Positions 11,681-23,394 of a DNA stretch of 64,000 nucleotides are shown here, piece by piece. This stretch comes from Lycorma delicatula (taxonomy: Eukaryota; Arthropoda; Insecta; Hemiptera; Fulgoridae): the NCBI RefSeq assembly GCF_047948215.1, contig NC_134455.1, positions 296,397,647 through 296,461,646 of the forward strand, written 5' to 3'. The notes beneath the pieces were generated by a model, which did not search any database, was not told the DNA's origin, and saw nothing but the letters and a program-made list of their open reading frames with translations. The stretch's first letter is position 1. Every line of letters starts with the position of its first letter. The translations under genes were made by a program, and so were the position numbers.

Positions 11681-11829
11681 TAATAACATTGTGGATCCTA
11701 TGTAAAAGTAATAACATGTAATTTTAATTATTGTTTATATAAATATATATAGGATTATTATAATAAAATAAAACTTTTATTTATTATAATAAAATTAAAA
11801 AACCAGTAAGTTGTTTATTAATTTTGTTA
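11681..11829. other. AT-rich spacer
   Basis: Low-complexity AT-rich stretch between the non-LTR element and the C-rich tract. No target duplication of the element was found here. Confidence 0.5.
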
Positions 11830-12660
11830 ATAGATGTACTGACCCCTCATAGGGAAAGACATCCATCCGCCTTGTGATGATCCTGATCTACACACCACTC
11901 CTTCTATTCCTAACCCTAATGGTCTTTACTAGAGGTCATCATCTTTTAGACCCTCTAAACTTCATAGCAGAACACAGTCACCAATTTGGCCTCTGTCAGG
12001 ATGCCACTGATGCAAATGTCTCAGCAGACATTTCCATCAGTGTATTTACACAACCTACTATTGCCCTTTTATGGCCTCTTCTAACTATTACCACCTGCCT
12101 ACTATAACTTACAACACTCAACTACCAAGTTAACCGAATTACAGACCTGTGATTCAGTGCAATCCCTAACATCTTCCTCTTACCTTCAAAAGACCTTCCT
12201 CTAACACCAAAGATTACACACAAAAACTCCTACATCTAACTTTAATTAGACAATGCACTCAGATCATTATTTACCACCATACCAAGTCTTTAACACCAAA
12301 AAAAAATTTGTATCAAGTCCTTAACACCAAAAATACTCATACCAGCAAAACAAGTGTTGATCGCAAAAACGAAAATTTTGTTTTGTAAAACAAGTCATCT
12401 TGTTTTACTTAAAAAATCAAGAAACAGATTCACAAATTTAATAAGCCTCTAACAAATCTATCTTTCTAACCTATCTTTCTTTGCTCTGGTCTGCTTTCAG
12501 GAGCTAGGTTCTGACAACTGACCTGTAGTGTGACACTCTCCCACACCAAAACTCCATGATGGAGATCTCTACACATCCGTTCTCATCCTAACAGCTATAT
12601 TCTAAAATATTTGATATAGCGTTCTAATTTGCCATACTCTTTTTTCGTAATATCTACACA
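11830..12660. other. C-rich, G-poor tract of unknown nature
   Basis: The plus strand is unusually rich in C and A and poor in G, unlike its T-rich surroundings. A 77-codon open frame starting at ATG 11874 reads MMILIYTPLLLFLTLMVFTR and continues. It looks membrane-like because of composition, and I do not recognise it as a mitochondrial or nuclear protein. The borders coincide with the non-LTR element on one side and a SINE on the other. It may be a mobile-element UTR or an anciently inserted foreign piece. Confidence 0.35.
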
Positions 12661-12955
12661 TTGCAATCTGTTCAATTAGTGAACAATAAGTAAACCCCCC
12701 CCCCCCTATGATCCTACGAGATGAGAATGATGGGTACGTCAAGTAAATAAGGTTTAGTCTTGTACAGACTCTGGCCAACCATTCCTGAGATGTGGCCCAA
12801 CCATGAAATATACCGGTATCCAGTGTTCAAATCCTTAAAAAGCAACTAACCATTACCAGGATTTGATCCTCATAACCTTTGACTTTGAAGATCAGCTACT
12901 GTTAAACAACTGATTTGCGATGAGTTAACCAATAAACCAATAGATGGTCTAATTT
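12640..12955 (-). mobile_element. Diverged tRNA-derived SINE with alternative tail
   Basis: On the minus strand a tRNA-like head (around 12950-12860) and the body blocks (an ACCGGTAT match, CACATCTCAGGAATGG-like) resemble the main SINE. After the TGTACAAGACTA block the tail differs: it reads CATTCTCATCTCGT, then a run of twelve G (C12 at 12695-12706 on the plus strand), then TTATTGTTCACTAATTGA and a GATTGCAATGTGTA block. The same tail blocks occur at about 42590-42680. This is therefore a second, older SINE subfamily. No clean target duplication was found. Confidence 0.7.
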
Positions 12956-14145
12956 TACATTAACATCTAAAAATAATGAACTTCATTCGCTGAAACAGTA
13001 CAAAATATTTTTCAGATACTACTTAACAAACAGAGTATAGATCAAATATACTGTTTACCGTTTTCTAAATGTGAATTTTAAAGTGTCCTAATCACTTTAA
13101 AATTTAATTCTATTATTGTATAAAATTGAATTAAAATTTATTTAATACTTATTTATGTTTTGTATTTACAGAGCGAGTTTTATTAAATTTATTACTTTTT
13201 AAAAGTTAAGAATTTTACTTGAATTGATTCTATTCTATGATATGTATAGAATTGTCATTAGTAGAGTTACCTAGCTGGGTGATAATGAGTTTGTGATTAA
13301 TTTTTTTGCCACTTATGAGTTAAACAGAAAAAATGATCAGTCTGCATAATGTTGGTAAAAAAATTATGTAAGAAACAATTATATCACATTAGAAACTATT
13401 TATCCATGAAACAGAATCAAAGTATGAGTGTGATTTAATCTAGACCATGCCTTCTACATTTCCAAAATCTACAGATAGGGTTTTATTTGATGATATAGTT
13501 AATTAGTTTATATTTGAAAATTATATATACCACATCAGTGGGAATGGCAGTCTTACCACGTACTTATATATGTTCATAGCAAGACTACACATAACTTTTT
13601 TTTTTATGGTTATAATTAAAAGAGGCTCAAAAAAAATAATGAGATATAATTAGCTTCTTGTCTCAGCTGGGGTTACATAACATTGCATTGATATTATTTG
13701 GTTTGTTCAGGTTAAGTTGATTGTTTTTTGTTCACTTGAAAAGGTAATAATATTTATCATTACTATTTCAAATAATGAAATTTGATTTGTGTATTATGTA
13801 TAATATATATTAAAGGGGGAACCTATAGTGGAAGCTACCATATAGCACAGCCAAATAATCAGTGTATCAACATTTTAGTAAGTTATGTTGTAATAATTTT
13901 TCTGCCAGTTATTTTCCATCAGGTAACTTATTACCAACTAGTCACAGAGAAACTCATATCTGTGTGAAATATTGAATTCTAGTGTAATTTCTGAGTTAGA
14001 GGAAATCTATAAGATTCATTTACAAATTTATAATTTATATAATGCAATTTTGTCAGTACTTTTTTACATAATTAATAAATGATTATTCTCATTTTTTTGA
14101 AAGGATGAATAATATGATTTTAATAATTCTTTTTTTTTGTTACAG
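12956..14145. other. AT-rich DNA upstream of the exon (likely intron)
   Basis: No coding sequence recognised. It ends in a T-rich tract and TTACAG at 14145, the 3' splice site of the exon that follows, so it is inferred to be intron of the CASK-like gene. Confidence 0.55.
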
Positions 14146-14337
14146 TTGTATGACCGTATCTCAAGCAAAGTAGTTAGCCCAACTAGAGCTCCACCTAGTG
14201 ATGCGGTGCAGAAGTGTAGAGACACATTGGATGCGATACGTGATCTTGAGCAGACTACATCTCCTTCAGATCTTGAACTAGAACTTAGTGGTGACCTTGA
14301 AGAACTACGGGAGATTCTCTCACGGCCTCATTTCAGG
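14146..14337 (+). CDS. CASK: Internal exon of a CASK/Lin-2 type MAGUK (L27 region)
   Basis: Exon of 192 nt, 64 codons, phase 0 at both ends. It follows a T-rich tract ending TTACAG and is followed by GTATGT. The translation starts LYDRISSKV, has APPSDAVQKCRDTLDAIRDL in the middle and ends LEELREILSRPHFR. CASK proteins have LYDKI, a PPSDAVQ linker and an 'ELK-IL-PHF' helix at the same spacing. The exon therefore covers the end of L27N, the linker and most of L27C. In the family, L27N pairs with SAP97/Dlg and L27C with Lin-7/Veli, in scaffolds at cell junctions and synapses. The neighbouring exons (kinase-like domain before, PDZ/SH3/GUK after) were not found, so both introns are long. The exon is more GC-rich than its flanks. 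Another p55/MPP MAGUK is possible but fits the PPSDAVQ linker less well. Confidence 0.85.
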
Positions 14338-17300
14338 GTATGTTTGTTATAATATTTGTATCTATGTTTTAATACTTATTCTTTTTATTTGTAATTAATT
14401 ACAGTTGCTATTTTAAGTTTTCATATATATTTTATTATCAGTTTTTGCTTTTGTATTTATTGAAATAAAAAGTTTCATCTTTATTTAGTTAATTGTAGTA
14501 GAAAAACAAAGATCTGAATAACTACAAAAAAGTTGTTTCATGTCTCTTCTACTAGAACAATTGACAATGGTCCTGCTTTTTATAAATTTTTAACAAAATT
14601 TGTATTGTTTACATAGATTATATCTTTTTAATTGTATTGATCCTAAAATATAATGTGATTAGGCTTGAATTATATTTGATTAGAGAAAACAAGTTTGTCT
14701 GTAAATAAGTAAGATGAATTGTTGAAAAAACTAAATGATAGAAAATACACTTTCTGGAACTTACAAAGGATTTGTGTTAGTTGAATTTTATTTGAGTAGA
14801 ATTCATTTGAAGAGGTTAGGAACTCAAGAAGAATAATTAACAACATTACTAACCGATCAAAATTGTGGTATGACTGAAGAACAGTAATGATTAATGAACT
14901 AAGTTGAGACATTGATTTATTGTTATTATTATTTTCATATTATTCTATAATAATTGATTAAAATGTAAGTCAGAATCGATTAAAACTAAAGTAAATAAAG
15001 TAAAGTAATAAATGTATGCCATGTAAAATATAACTTGCTGTATACTTTTCATTTAAGATTAATAACTTTTTTCAGACATTGTAAAACTGTCAGATTCTCA
15101 TTTCTGAGAAATTTAGTGTTATGTAATTTTTATTTGTGTAGTAAAATAAGAGATTATGAAATAAGAGAAAAAAGTGTTCTGAGGAAAGAAATAGAAACAT
15201 CTTCTAATTTGATCTAAATGGCTAATCAATCTTTTCAATTATTTTTCATATCATCAGAACTAGCTAGAAAAAAAAGGTAATAATTTTATGACTGAAATAG
15301 ATAAGTTATTTAAATTGTTAAAAACTATTCAACTGACATCTCTTGTGTTATCCTTTACTCAAGTAGACATTCCTGCCAGGATTATACTTGTTTTGTTCTA
15401 TGTATTTGTTTATATGTGAATATTATTTATTGTGATTAGAATGGTACTTTATAATTTAATTTTTATTTACTAACTACTATATTCTGTAAATTTAAAATTC
15501 TTGTTTGGGTTATGAATAATGAATGTTATACACCCATTTTCAATATTAAAAGGGTCTTTTTTAATTTTTTAATTTATTTGTTGCTGCTTCCAACACTTTC
15601 TTGTTTTGTTGTTTTCTGTGTGGATAAAATATATCACTTCATTTTTATCTTGTTATTGTAAAAATAAGGGTCATATGTATTTGAAATGATTATATTTATT
15701 CAGATATAAGGTTTTATGTTTTTTTTTTTTTTTTTTTCTATTAAAATTCTTCAAAGTTTATACTGTTGGTTTGGTTGCGTTTTGGGCATATACTTTTAAA
15801 AAAAAGGAAAACTGTTGCTGTGTGACAGTTTGCGTGAGTTTAAGTAGACTGAAAACATCAAGCAGCTTTCACTCTAAAGTATCAAACTTCATTTAATAAA
15901 CTTATTTATATAAAACTTGTCAGCTTAACTATTTATTATTACTAGATGCAGTTACATTTAGATTTCTCACATTCACCTAAGTTTACCCGCACAGTTATCC
16001 TTACCAATAAACTTGTTGATTTCAAGTGCTTGCTAATTAATTATTAACATATATTGTTTAATTAAATTTAGTAATTTCTGCCACTACAAGCATTAATTAT
16101 TGCATGTAACTGCTGCATTCCATTTACATATCAACTGTTGACGATGAAAACTTGTAATATTAGTTTAGCTGAGTTTACTTGCATATTTGCCTTTCTAGAA
16201 ATTCACTGGTTTTCTATTTACCATTAAATGTATTTGGAACGGTTTAATTTTACATAACTGAATGGTCAATAAACACTGCATGGCATACTGAATGAGTGGC
16301 AGCTATATTGTGTAATGTTTTTTTATTTTTACATAAGAAATCTTCAATTGTATAACATTTATAATATAGTAAAATACAACTGATTTTTCTTGTAATTTTT
16401 TAATTTTGTTATAACTTAGATAATAATTATAGGTAAAATAAATTTGGCTTATGAATATTGTTATTCAGAAGTTTTTTGCATTTTTTATTTTGCTTACTTA
16501 CTTGCTTTTTTATATTTATTCTATGAATGTATTGAAAAATTATATATCTTTGCTGCCTATATTAAAAAAAAAAAACAAAAAAAAACAGATTTTGAGTCAG
16601 TTGATATTGTGATCAGAATTTCATTTCTGTCTTGTCATAAAAATAAGGACTAAAAAATTTTGATATTGTTATATTTTTTATAAAATAACAAAAAAGCAGT
16701 ATCATGGTTAGTATCTATGGTCAATTTCTTTTTAAAAGATGAAGTTAAGGTAATAGTTTTTAAATGAAAGCACACTATGAAATTTAAAAAAAAACCATTT
16801 ACTTTGGAATTTATTATTAAACATTTTTGAGTTTTATTTTATTTTTATTGAGTTCTATAAACTGCATTTTAAAGTCGATCTGTAAAAACAAGTACATTAG
16901 TTAGTAAAATGTTGCATAAACTGTTAGCATGAAAAAATGGAATCTTAATTCCTGTTTGTCTAGTTTAGGCAGTAAATAATTGCGCATAAAACCCCTGGAG
17001 TAAATGAGATAAAGTCAATTTGTACGTTTTCTTGAATGAAGTCTTGAGTATTCATGGTTTCTGCTGGTACAATTTGATGTGGTCATGGTTTAATTATTCT
17101 TACTGAAAGATATTTGTCACCTGAGGGTGTGGAATTTTTTGTAATTTTAAATTAAATGTTGTATTAAGGTGTTTGCCTTGTGTTTGAAACTTCTTTTGCA
17201 TTTTATGACAGAAACTATTCTAAAACTTGGTTAGTTTTAAAAAAATATTAATTAGTTTTAAAATCAGTATTTCTATATTCATTGTTAGGTACATATTTAA

Positions 17301-19061
17301 GGTTGTAGTCTAGGCATCTGTGATTTTCTTAATTCTGTCTTCAACTTGTGAGCTAAAATTCCTTATGAATTAATTGATCTTTTTTAATATCAGTTAAACT
17401 TTATCTAGTATACTTTATCTTATCATTCTGTTTTATAATTTATCCTGCTTAATAATTTGGATCATGAATTTCTTTTTGCACTAATAATGCAGAAGTTTTC
17501 ATAATTATCTCTTCCATTTACCTTGATATGTTAATACTGCATGTCTATAACTTTCTAAAAAGATAGTGTGAATTTGAAAATAATTTGTGAATTAAATTTT
17601 TTTTTGGAAGTTTAAACATTTTTCTTGTTTTATTGTTGCTACTGGTTCCTCCATTTTTTCATTTATAGTATTTAATTTTTTTTTTCAGAATATATTAAAC
17701 TAAATTGAACAAAAATCTAATATTATAAGATTAATTGCATTCATTAATTAATTTATGTGTAATTCTTTTTTATTATCTGTGCTCTTAACTATACTTTTTT
17801 TTTAATAAGAAAGTATATTGTCGATGATCAAAAAGTGACTCCAGATTTTTGTATTTGTCAAACTTCTGAGGTTCCCAAGCGCAAATGTACTAAACTTTTG
17901 GTTATAAAATTCTGCTTTGGTGTGTTTTTACTATCTTTCTATTTGTCCCTTGTATTTCAGGAACAGTTTGACTTGCAATTATAAAGTTTATGTGGCAGTT
18001 TATGTGTTATGTAATCGATTTAACATTTAATAAATAAAAAAATTGTGGGTGGAGTAGAAAAGTATCGAGGGTTGGCTTCTTCTTGAAGCCGAGTTGGATT
18101 TATACAATTTTATTTATATTTTTTTTTTTAACTTATACAAATAATAACCAGAAATATCATTTCTAGTTACGTTTTTATTTCTTAAAAATATGATTTTTAT
18201 TAATTTTCCTTGCATTTTTAATGCATCATCATAGTGATGATCTGTTTGAAGATAGGTCTCAATGAATCTTTTTTGTTAGTTTTCTCTGCAGTGAAAAAAT
18301 AAGCTATCTTCATAATCTGCTACTCTGTTATCTCAAAGCTAACCAAAATTCTACTTTTCTTTGTTTCATAGTCCTCATTTCAGGGCTATTATTCTATGTA
18401 TAAAATATTTAAAAAAAATTATTTTAATTTATTTTTCTTTAACTGGTGCTGTATTAGTTTGGATACAATTTTCTAACCCTATCACAGAAAAAGATATTGA
18501 AACTCACCTCTCTTAAAAATAGAAATTCTATCAAATTTTTCTTTTTGTAGAAGTGAATCATTAAACCTTTTTTTTTATTAATTTTTTGTTAAAATAATCA
18601 AAAATGTGTCATTTGTGGTGCTTTTAATTATATTTTATGATATCGGATGGTGTAATACAATGGTGTAAGGATTGAATTTATGGTAGTTTTCATACATTTT
18701 TGGTTTGTTAATAAAGTACTATAGAATTATTATTTTTTATCATTTGATGAGAGAATAGATAAATAGGAAATTTAGATAAGGATAATAATAATTTTGAACT
18801 TTATCAAAGAAAAGAGAGCTAAATTTTGAACTTTATGCAAATGTTGAGAAAATTTAGGAAAAATATTGCATTTCTAGTTGGTGCTTTAAGCCATCTCGGT
18901 ACAAATGCCATGTTTTAATGTAAGGAGGAAGTACAATTTATGTTTGTTTTATTTAAAAATTAACATGAGAGATTGTTTGTAATACTTAATTTTATTGAAA
19001 TGATTGGATAAAGAGATGTATTCACATAGAAATATCACCAATTTCTTTTTAATTATTAATT
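14338..19061. other. AT-rich DNA downstream of the exon (likely intron)
   Basis: Starts with the GTATGT 5' splice site. The rest is T-rich DNA with homopolymer runs (for example near 15720-15737 and 16561-16583) and short open frames without family resemblance. No further exon recognised. Confidence 0.6.
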
Positions 19062-19063
19062 TA

Positions 19064-20377
19064 CGAGGGATATCTCTAAAGTAAAGACCGCTGAGTAATT
19101 TCTCTCCTTAAGGTTGGCGAACCTGTGCCGTTCATGTCCACGCTAGTAATGTTCACAATGCATTGTTGTCTGTAAATTGTCGCGTTGTGGTATCTTTGAT
19201 TACGAGTACGTTATTAGGTTATAAAATGAATAGGAAAATCGATGTTGCCGCCGACTGTGAAATACGTGGAGTCATACGTTTTTAAACCATCAAAACGTTA
19301 GGCCGGCTGAAATTCGTAGGCAGGTGGTTGCTGTTTACGGTGATAATGTAGTTAATTAAAGAAACGTCCAAAAATGATGTGAAGTATTTAAAAATAACAG
19401 AATTAATGTGCATGATGTAGAACGTTCGGGAAGACCCACGATAATTACCGAGGATTTGTTGAAACGCGTCGATGATCAAATCAGAAAAGATCGTCGCTCA
19501 ACAATATCCGACCTGGCCCTCCTTTTTCCTGATGTTTCAAGAGCTGTTATCAGTCGCATTATTCATGACCATTTAGGCTTCAGAAAAGTTTGTACACGTT
19601 GGGTGTCGAACGTTTTAACGGAATGTCAAAAAAAATCCGAATGGGATCTCCTTTGGAATTTTTGATGCGCTACACAGAATTCCTTAATTCAATTGTTACC
19701 GGCGATGAAACATGGATTTTGTATTACTCGCCAGAGAGAAAACGGCATGTCAAGTGAGTGGCGTCATCATCAATCATCAACTAGACCGACAAAGGTCCAA
19801 GCACAACCATTTGGACGCAAACTGATGGCCATAGTCTTTTGGAATCGGTTTGGCATACTGCTGATTGATTTCATGCCACGTGGAACGACAGTAAATGCAG
19901 AAGCCTACTGCAAAACAATACGTAATTTACGGCGCGCCATTCAAAAGGTGACAAGGACGGCTGACCGATGGCGTCGTCCTGCTGCACGATAATGCACCTC
20001 CACATGTTGCGGGTCCGACACGTGATTTATTGAGAACATTTGAATTGGAAATTACGATCACCTACTATATAGTTCGGACTTAGCTCCTTCTGATTACCAT
20101 TTGTTTGGGAAATTGAAAGAATTTTTGGGTGGTAAGCAATTCACGAGTGGTGATGAACTTAAAAATGTTAATAAGTGACAAAATGGACTGACGGCAGAAG
20201 AATACGACGAGAGTATATTGAAGCTGGTGTATCGCTACAATAAATGTCTTAATTCATGAGTTGATTATATAGAGAAGTAGTATAAGGTAGTTTAAGCGAA
20301 ATAAAAAATATTTATAAAGTTTTGAGAGTAAATGTTTTCTACAATGATACGGTCTTTACTTTAGAGATAACCTCTCG
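19064..20377 (+). mobile_element. mariner element with terminal inverted repeats and TA target sites
   Basis: Full-length 1314-bp mariner. The left terminal repeat starts CGAGGGATATCTCTAAAG (19064 on) and the right one is its reverse complement with one extra base, ending at 20377. TA dinucleotides flank it at 19062-19063 and 20378-20379. The interior encodes one transposase relic on the plus strand. The right end lies two bases plus two TA sites away from the next element (20384). Confidence 0.95.
19226..20280 (+). pseudogene. mariner transposase, frameshifted (DD34D)
   Basis: Starts at ATG 19226 (MNRKIDVAADCEIRGVIRF) and ends at a TAG at 20278-20280, about 350 codons, the normal mariner length. 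A helix-turn-helix region includes ERSGRPTIITEDLLKRVDDQ and SRAVISRIIHDHLGF. The catalytic Asp codons are GAT 19704-19706 (VTGDETW), GAT 19988-19990 (LLHDNAPPH) and GAT 20092-20094 (SDYHLFG). Asp 2 to Asp 3 spans 104 nt, one base short of the 105 expected for DD34D, so a single-base deletion lies there. There are other frameshifts (after VIRF, near 19655, near 19950-19975) and a stop in the C-terminal tail (CLNS then TGA). The protein would have cut and pasted the element at TA sites. All three catalytic residues survive, but the gene is dead. Confidence 0.93.
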
Positions 20378-20383
20378 TACGTA

Positions 20384-21556
20384 CAGCGTGTTCGAGACGA
20401 AACACCCTAATTTGAACTGTCTAATTCTACATGTATTCGATGCATTAAGAAGATTGAAATAACAATGGATACTCATAGTTATGAAGTTTTGTTTGTGCAA
20501 TCACACCATTTTTACTTGTACCTCACAAGTGGCACGGTGGATGTTTAATCGATACTAGATTTCTCTCCAGTTAGCCTGTAGCATCTGTGGCGTAAATGTC
20601 TCAGTAGCAGCTGTAATCCTCTCACGAAGCTGTTCCAGAGTTGTCACTTTGACAGAATACACCTTGTCAACATATTCCCGCAGGAAGAAATCCAGGGGAG
20701 TAATGTCAGGCAACCGGGGTGGCCAGAGAATTGGACCACCTCTCCCAATCCATCTTTGTCGGAATTCGTCAGTCAATGTGTTCGGGACTTCAAGTGCCAG
20801 TGTTGAGGTGCTCCATCCTGCTGGAAGAGTAGGTTTGGATGTCGATGTCTTATCTCTGGGAACACAAAATTAAGTAACATATCAAGATATGTGTGACCAG
20901 TGATAGTTGCCTCTGCAAAGAAAAAAGATCCAATAACTTCATCATTCATTAATCCATACCAAACGTTGACCATGGGACTGTCTCGTCGATACTATGTGGC
21001 CTCTCGAGGATGTTCACTCCCTCAAATTCTCACGTTGTATCTGTTGACCTAACCACTGAGGTGAAATGTTGACTCATCAGAAAACATAGTTTTACCCAAA
21101 AGTTGGTGTATATCTCGATGCGCTGAAGAATGTCTTCGGCAAACGTTGCTTGTTTGGGTTTATCTTTGAGTTTCACCTCGTGTAAAAATTGCCATTTGTA
21201 GGCGCTTGTGTTGCACATCTCGGACAGTTGATTTTGGGAGACCAAGCTTACGTGACGCTGAAATGCGCTGAAGATTCTCCTCTGATGTTCGTGATAGCCC
21301 ACCACCATGCCTCTTAGCAACAGATCTTTTCTCTAGAAACGCTGCTTTCCACGCCTTGATTATCTTGACATCGAGAGGGTCTCTGTGACACTCTTCACGG
21401 AAACATCGTTGAACTGCAGTAATAGACCCCAATTCTGCATATCACCACGCGTTTGTGCTTTTTCAGCATTCCAACCTTGTACACCTAACAAAATTGTCTT
21501 GGTTGTTTATTATGTTCAGTACAAGTGTTTCAAATTAGGGCTTTTCATCTCGGACG
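20384..21556 (-). mobile_element. Mariner-like element (DD41D type) with TIRs
   Basis: A 1173-bp element. The left end (from 20384) reads CAGCGTGTTCGAGACGAAAC then ACCCTAATTTGA; the right end, as reverse complement from 21556, reads CGTCCGAGATGAAAAGCCCT then AATTTGA. TA dinucleotides flank it at 20382-20383 and 21557-21558. It starts immediately after the mariner that ends at 20377. The interior codes for a broken transposase on the minus strand. Confidence 0.88.
20501..21441 (-). pseudogene. Mariner-like transposase, DD41D spacing, broken
   Basis: Minus-strand relic. It starts inside the first DNA-binding domain (SITAVQRCFREECHRDPLDV), so roughly the first 20 residues are missing or unreadable. 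A second helix-turn-helix follows (LGLPKSTVRDVQHKRLQMAI). Catalytic blocks are FSDESTFH (Asp codon 21076-21078), FQQDGAPQHW (Asp codon 20815-20817) and TPLDFFL (Asp codon 20690-20692). Asp 2 to Asp 3 is 125 nt, consistent with 41 intervening residues after one base was lost. WIGRGGPILWPPRLPDITPL lies between them. Near the C-terminus, NWREI is followed by TAG where the related element has Glu, then YRLNIHRAT and a TGA at 20501-20503. Frameshifts split it into four open frames. Confidence 0.88.
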
Positions 21557-21558
21557 TA

Positions 21559-22139
21559 CTATATGCAAGAATGTAATTACGAAATTTTTATTATGTTTGC
21601 AAATTTATGTGTTACTGCTAGTTCCTTTGTTCTCTGCCTATACCCAAAAATAAATTTCTTCCATGAATGTATACATTGGAATACCCATTGTCTTTGAATG
21701 AATTAAGACAAAAAAAGGAATACTTTTCATATTTCAATAAAGGATAATAAATTGGAATTCTACATTCTTTCAATCAGTCCGTTTTGAATTTCAATGGCTC
21801 AAATTTTACTAAATTTCTGAAGTTTTTATGGATTTTTTTTGCCTATTTATTTGTTTCAGTCAAATGATTCGTGCGTTATGAATAATTGTTTAAAAGAAAT
21901 AAAATTATAAAAAAGTTTAAAAAAATTTTACATTAAAATTATCTATATAAAAAAGCCTTGGTTAATAAAAATAATACTATTCAGTTTCTGAAATTTTGAC
22001 TCATTTAGCTAACTAACCCGTATATTTGAGCCGACTTCAAAAAGTAGAAATTAAAAAAAAATAATTGTATTGTGTAATTATTTATTACGATTGTGTATTT
22101 TTAAGTTTATTTTATTTTATTTTACATTTTTATGTAAGT
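21559..22139. other. AT-rich spacer, nothing recognised
   Basis: Short open frames only. No repeat boundary or splice-flanked coding sequence seen. Confidence 0.5.
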
Positions 22140-22254
22140 ACTACAATGCTCGGTTTCAGTTAAAGGTTGTTTAAAACGAATAAGCATTTTTTACTTAAGT
22201 GTGAAAATCAAAATTAAATTAGGTGTTACTGACTTAATGATGATGACAAACAAA
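22140..22254 (+). repeat. Direct repeat, copy 1 (about 115 bp)
   Basis: Starts ACTACAATGCTCGGTTTCAG and ends in a GATGACAAACAAA block. It is over 90% identical by eye to copy 2 at 23279-23394 in the same orientation. The intervening 1.02 kb has no recognised gene. Confidence 0.9.
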
Positions 22255-23278
22255 AGATACCTTGAAATTATCTTCTGGGTCATGTAATTTTTTGTTTAAA
22301 AATCTTCAGAAGATATCTGACAATACTTACTGCGGGACTACAAGTGGAAATTCCTATTTTCTTTTAAATAATAAAAATAATCATCAAAATTGTGAAAATA
22401 AAAAAGTACCCGTTGAATTGAAAAAATATTTGTTTTACAGTCTTTAAAAAAAACAATGGATAGAACTGATTACCTATTTTTTTTTTTTTTGAAGTTGTGA
22501 AAATAATTTATGAAATTAAAACTACTTTCCTGTTTAAATTTATTTTTTAACTACTGTTATAAATTTTTTGTTTAACTAGTTTTGAAAAAAAATGTTATAT
22601 AAAATTAATCACTTGATTTTAATTGTACATTACATCTTTTCTGAATGAAATTAACCAAATTACAACGGTTCTTATTCCAAGGAATTGATTCTAAAAACTG
22701 GTTATCAGTAAGAACTAACAATATGTAAAAAACTGTTGAATTTAAAAGAATCGTTTATTATTATTTATACTAAACTTATTTATTATTACACCGGTTTTTT
22801 TAACTGTAGGAAAAACTAATGATAAAAATGAATTTTGTCCCTTTATTTTTAATTATTTATATTTTATTCATACAATGGATCTGCGTATATTAAACGGTTT
22901 TTTGAAATATCAAAGAGAAAACACTCTAGAACTTTATAATTAAAAATGAAAAAACATCTAATGAAGTTATATCTTTGCAGTGAATTAGAAGTTACGTAAC
23001 TCGCTTTATAATAACGGTAAAAAAAGTCGAGGGATATTTTATTTTAGTTTCGTTATTTTCTGTAGATGTATGGGAAGTTATTAGTACTGAAATTTATATT
23101 AAAAAAAAAAAAAAATACTAAAAAAATAAACAAAAATTAAAAACAAAATTAAAAAAATTATAAACAAAAATTAAAATAAAATATTGATAACCGAACATAT
23201 GGTACTATGAAAAATACAGGTGGTGTGAAGTAGTGTTTTGAAAAAAATAAAAAGAAGGAATGCAAAGAAACTACGGTA
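22255..23278. other. AT-rich sequence between direct repeats
   Basis: Contains poly-A and poly-T runs, including A-rich low complexity at about 23100-23180. No open frame of interest was seen. If the flanking repeats were LTRs, this would be the interior, but I see no primer-binding site or retroviral motif. Confidence 0.45.
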
Positions 23279-23394
23279 ACTACAATGCTCGGTTGCAGTT
23301 AAAGGTTGTTACAACGAATAAGCATTTTTTACTTGAAGTGTAAAAATCAAAATTAAATTAGGTGTTACTGACTTAATGATTATGACAAACAAAA
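23279..23394 (+). repeat. Direct repeat, copy 2 (about 115 bp)
   Basis: Same-orientation partner of 22140-22254. It differs by a few substitutions and small indels (for example TTTAAAACG in copy 1 against TTACAACG here). Confidence 0.9.

Noticed and set aside
11874..12107. Membrane-protein-like open frame, possible mitochondrial insertion
   Set aside because: The hydrophobic look follows from C- and T-rich codons. It does not line up with any mitochondrial protein I know, and it breaks off without splice sites.
17941..18010. Possible exon after TTTCAG at about 17960
   Set aside because: The following frame stops after a few codons and has no CASK similarity.
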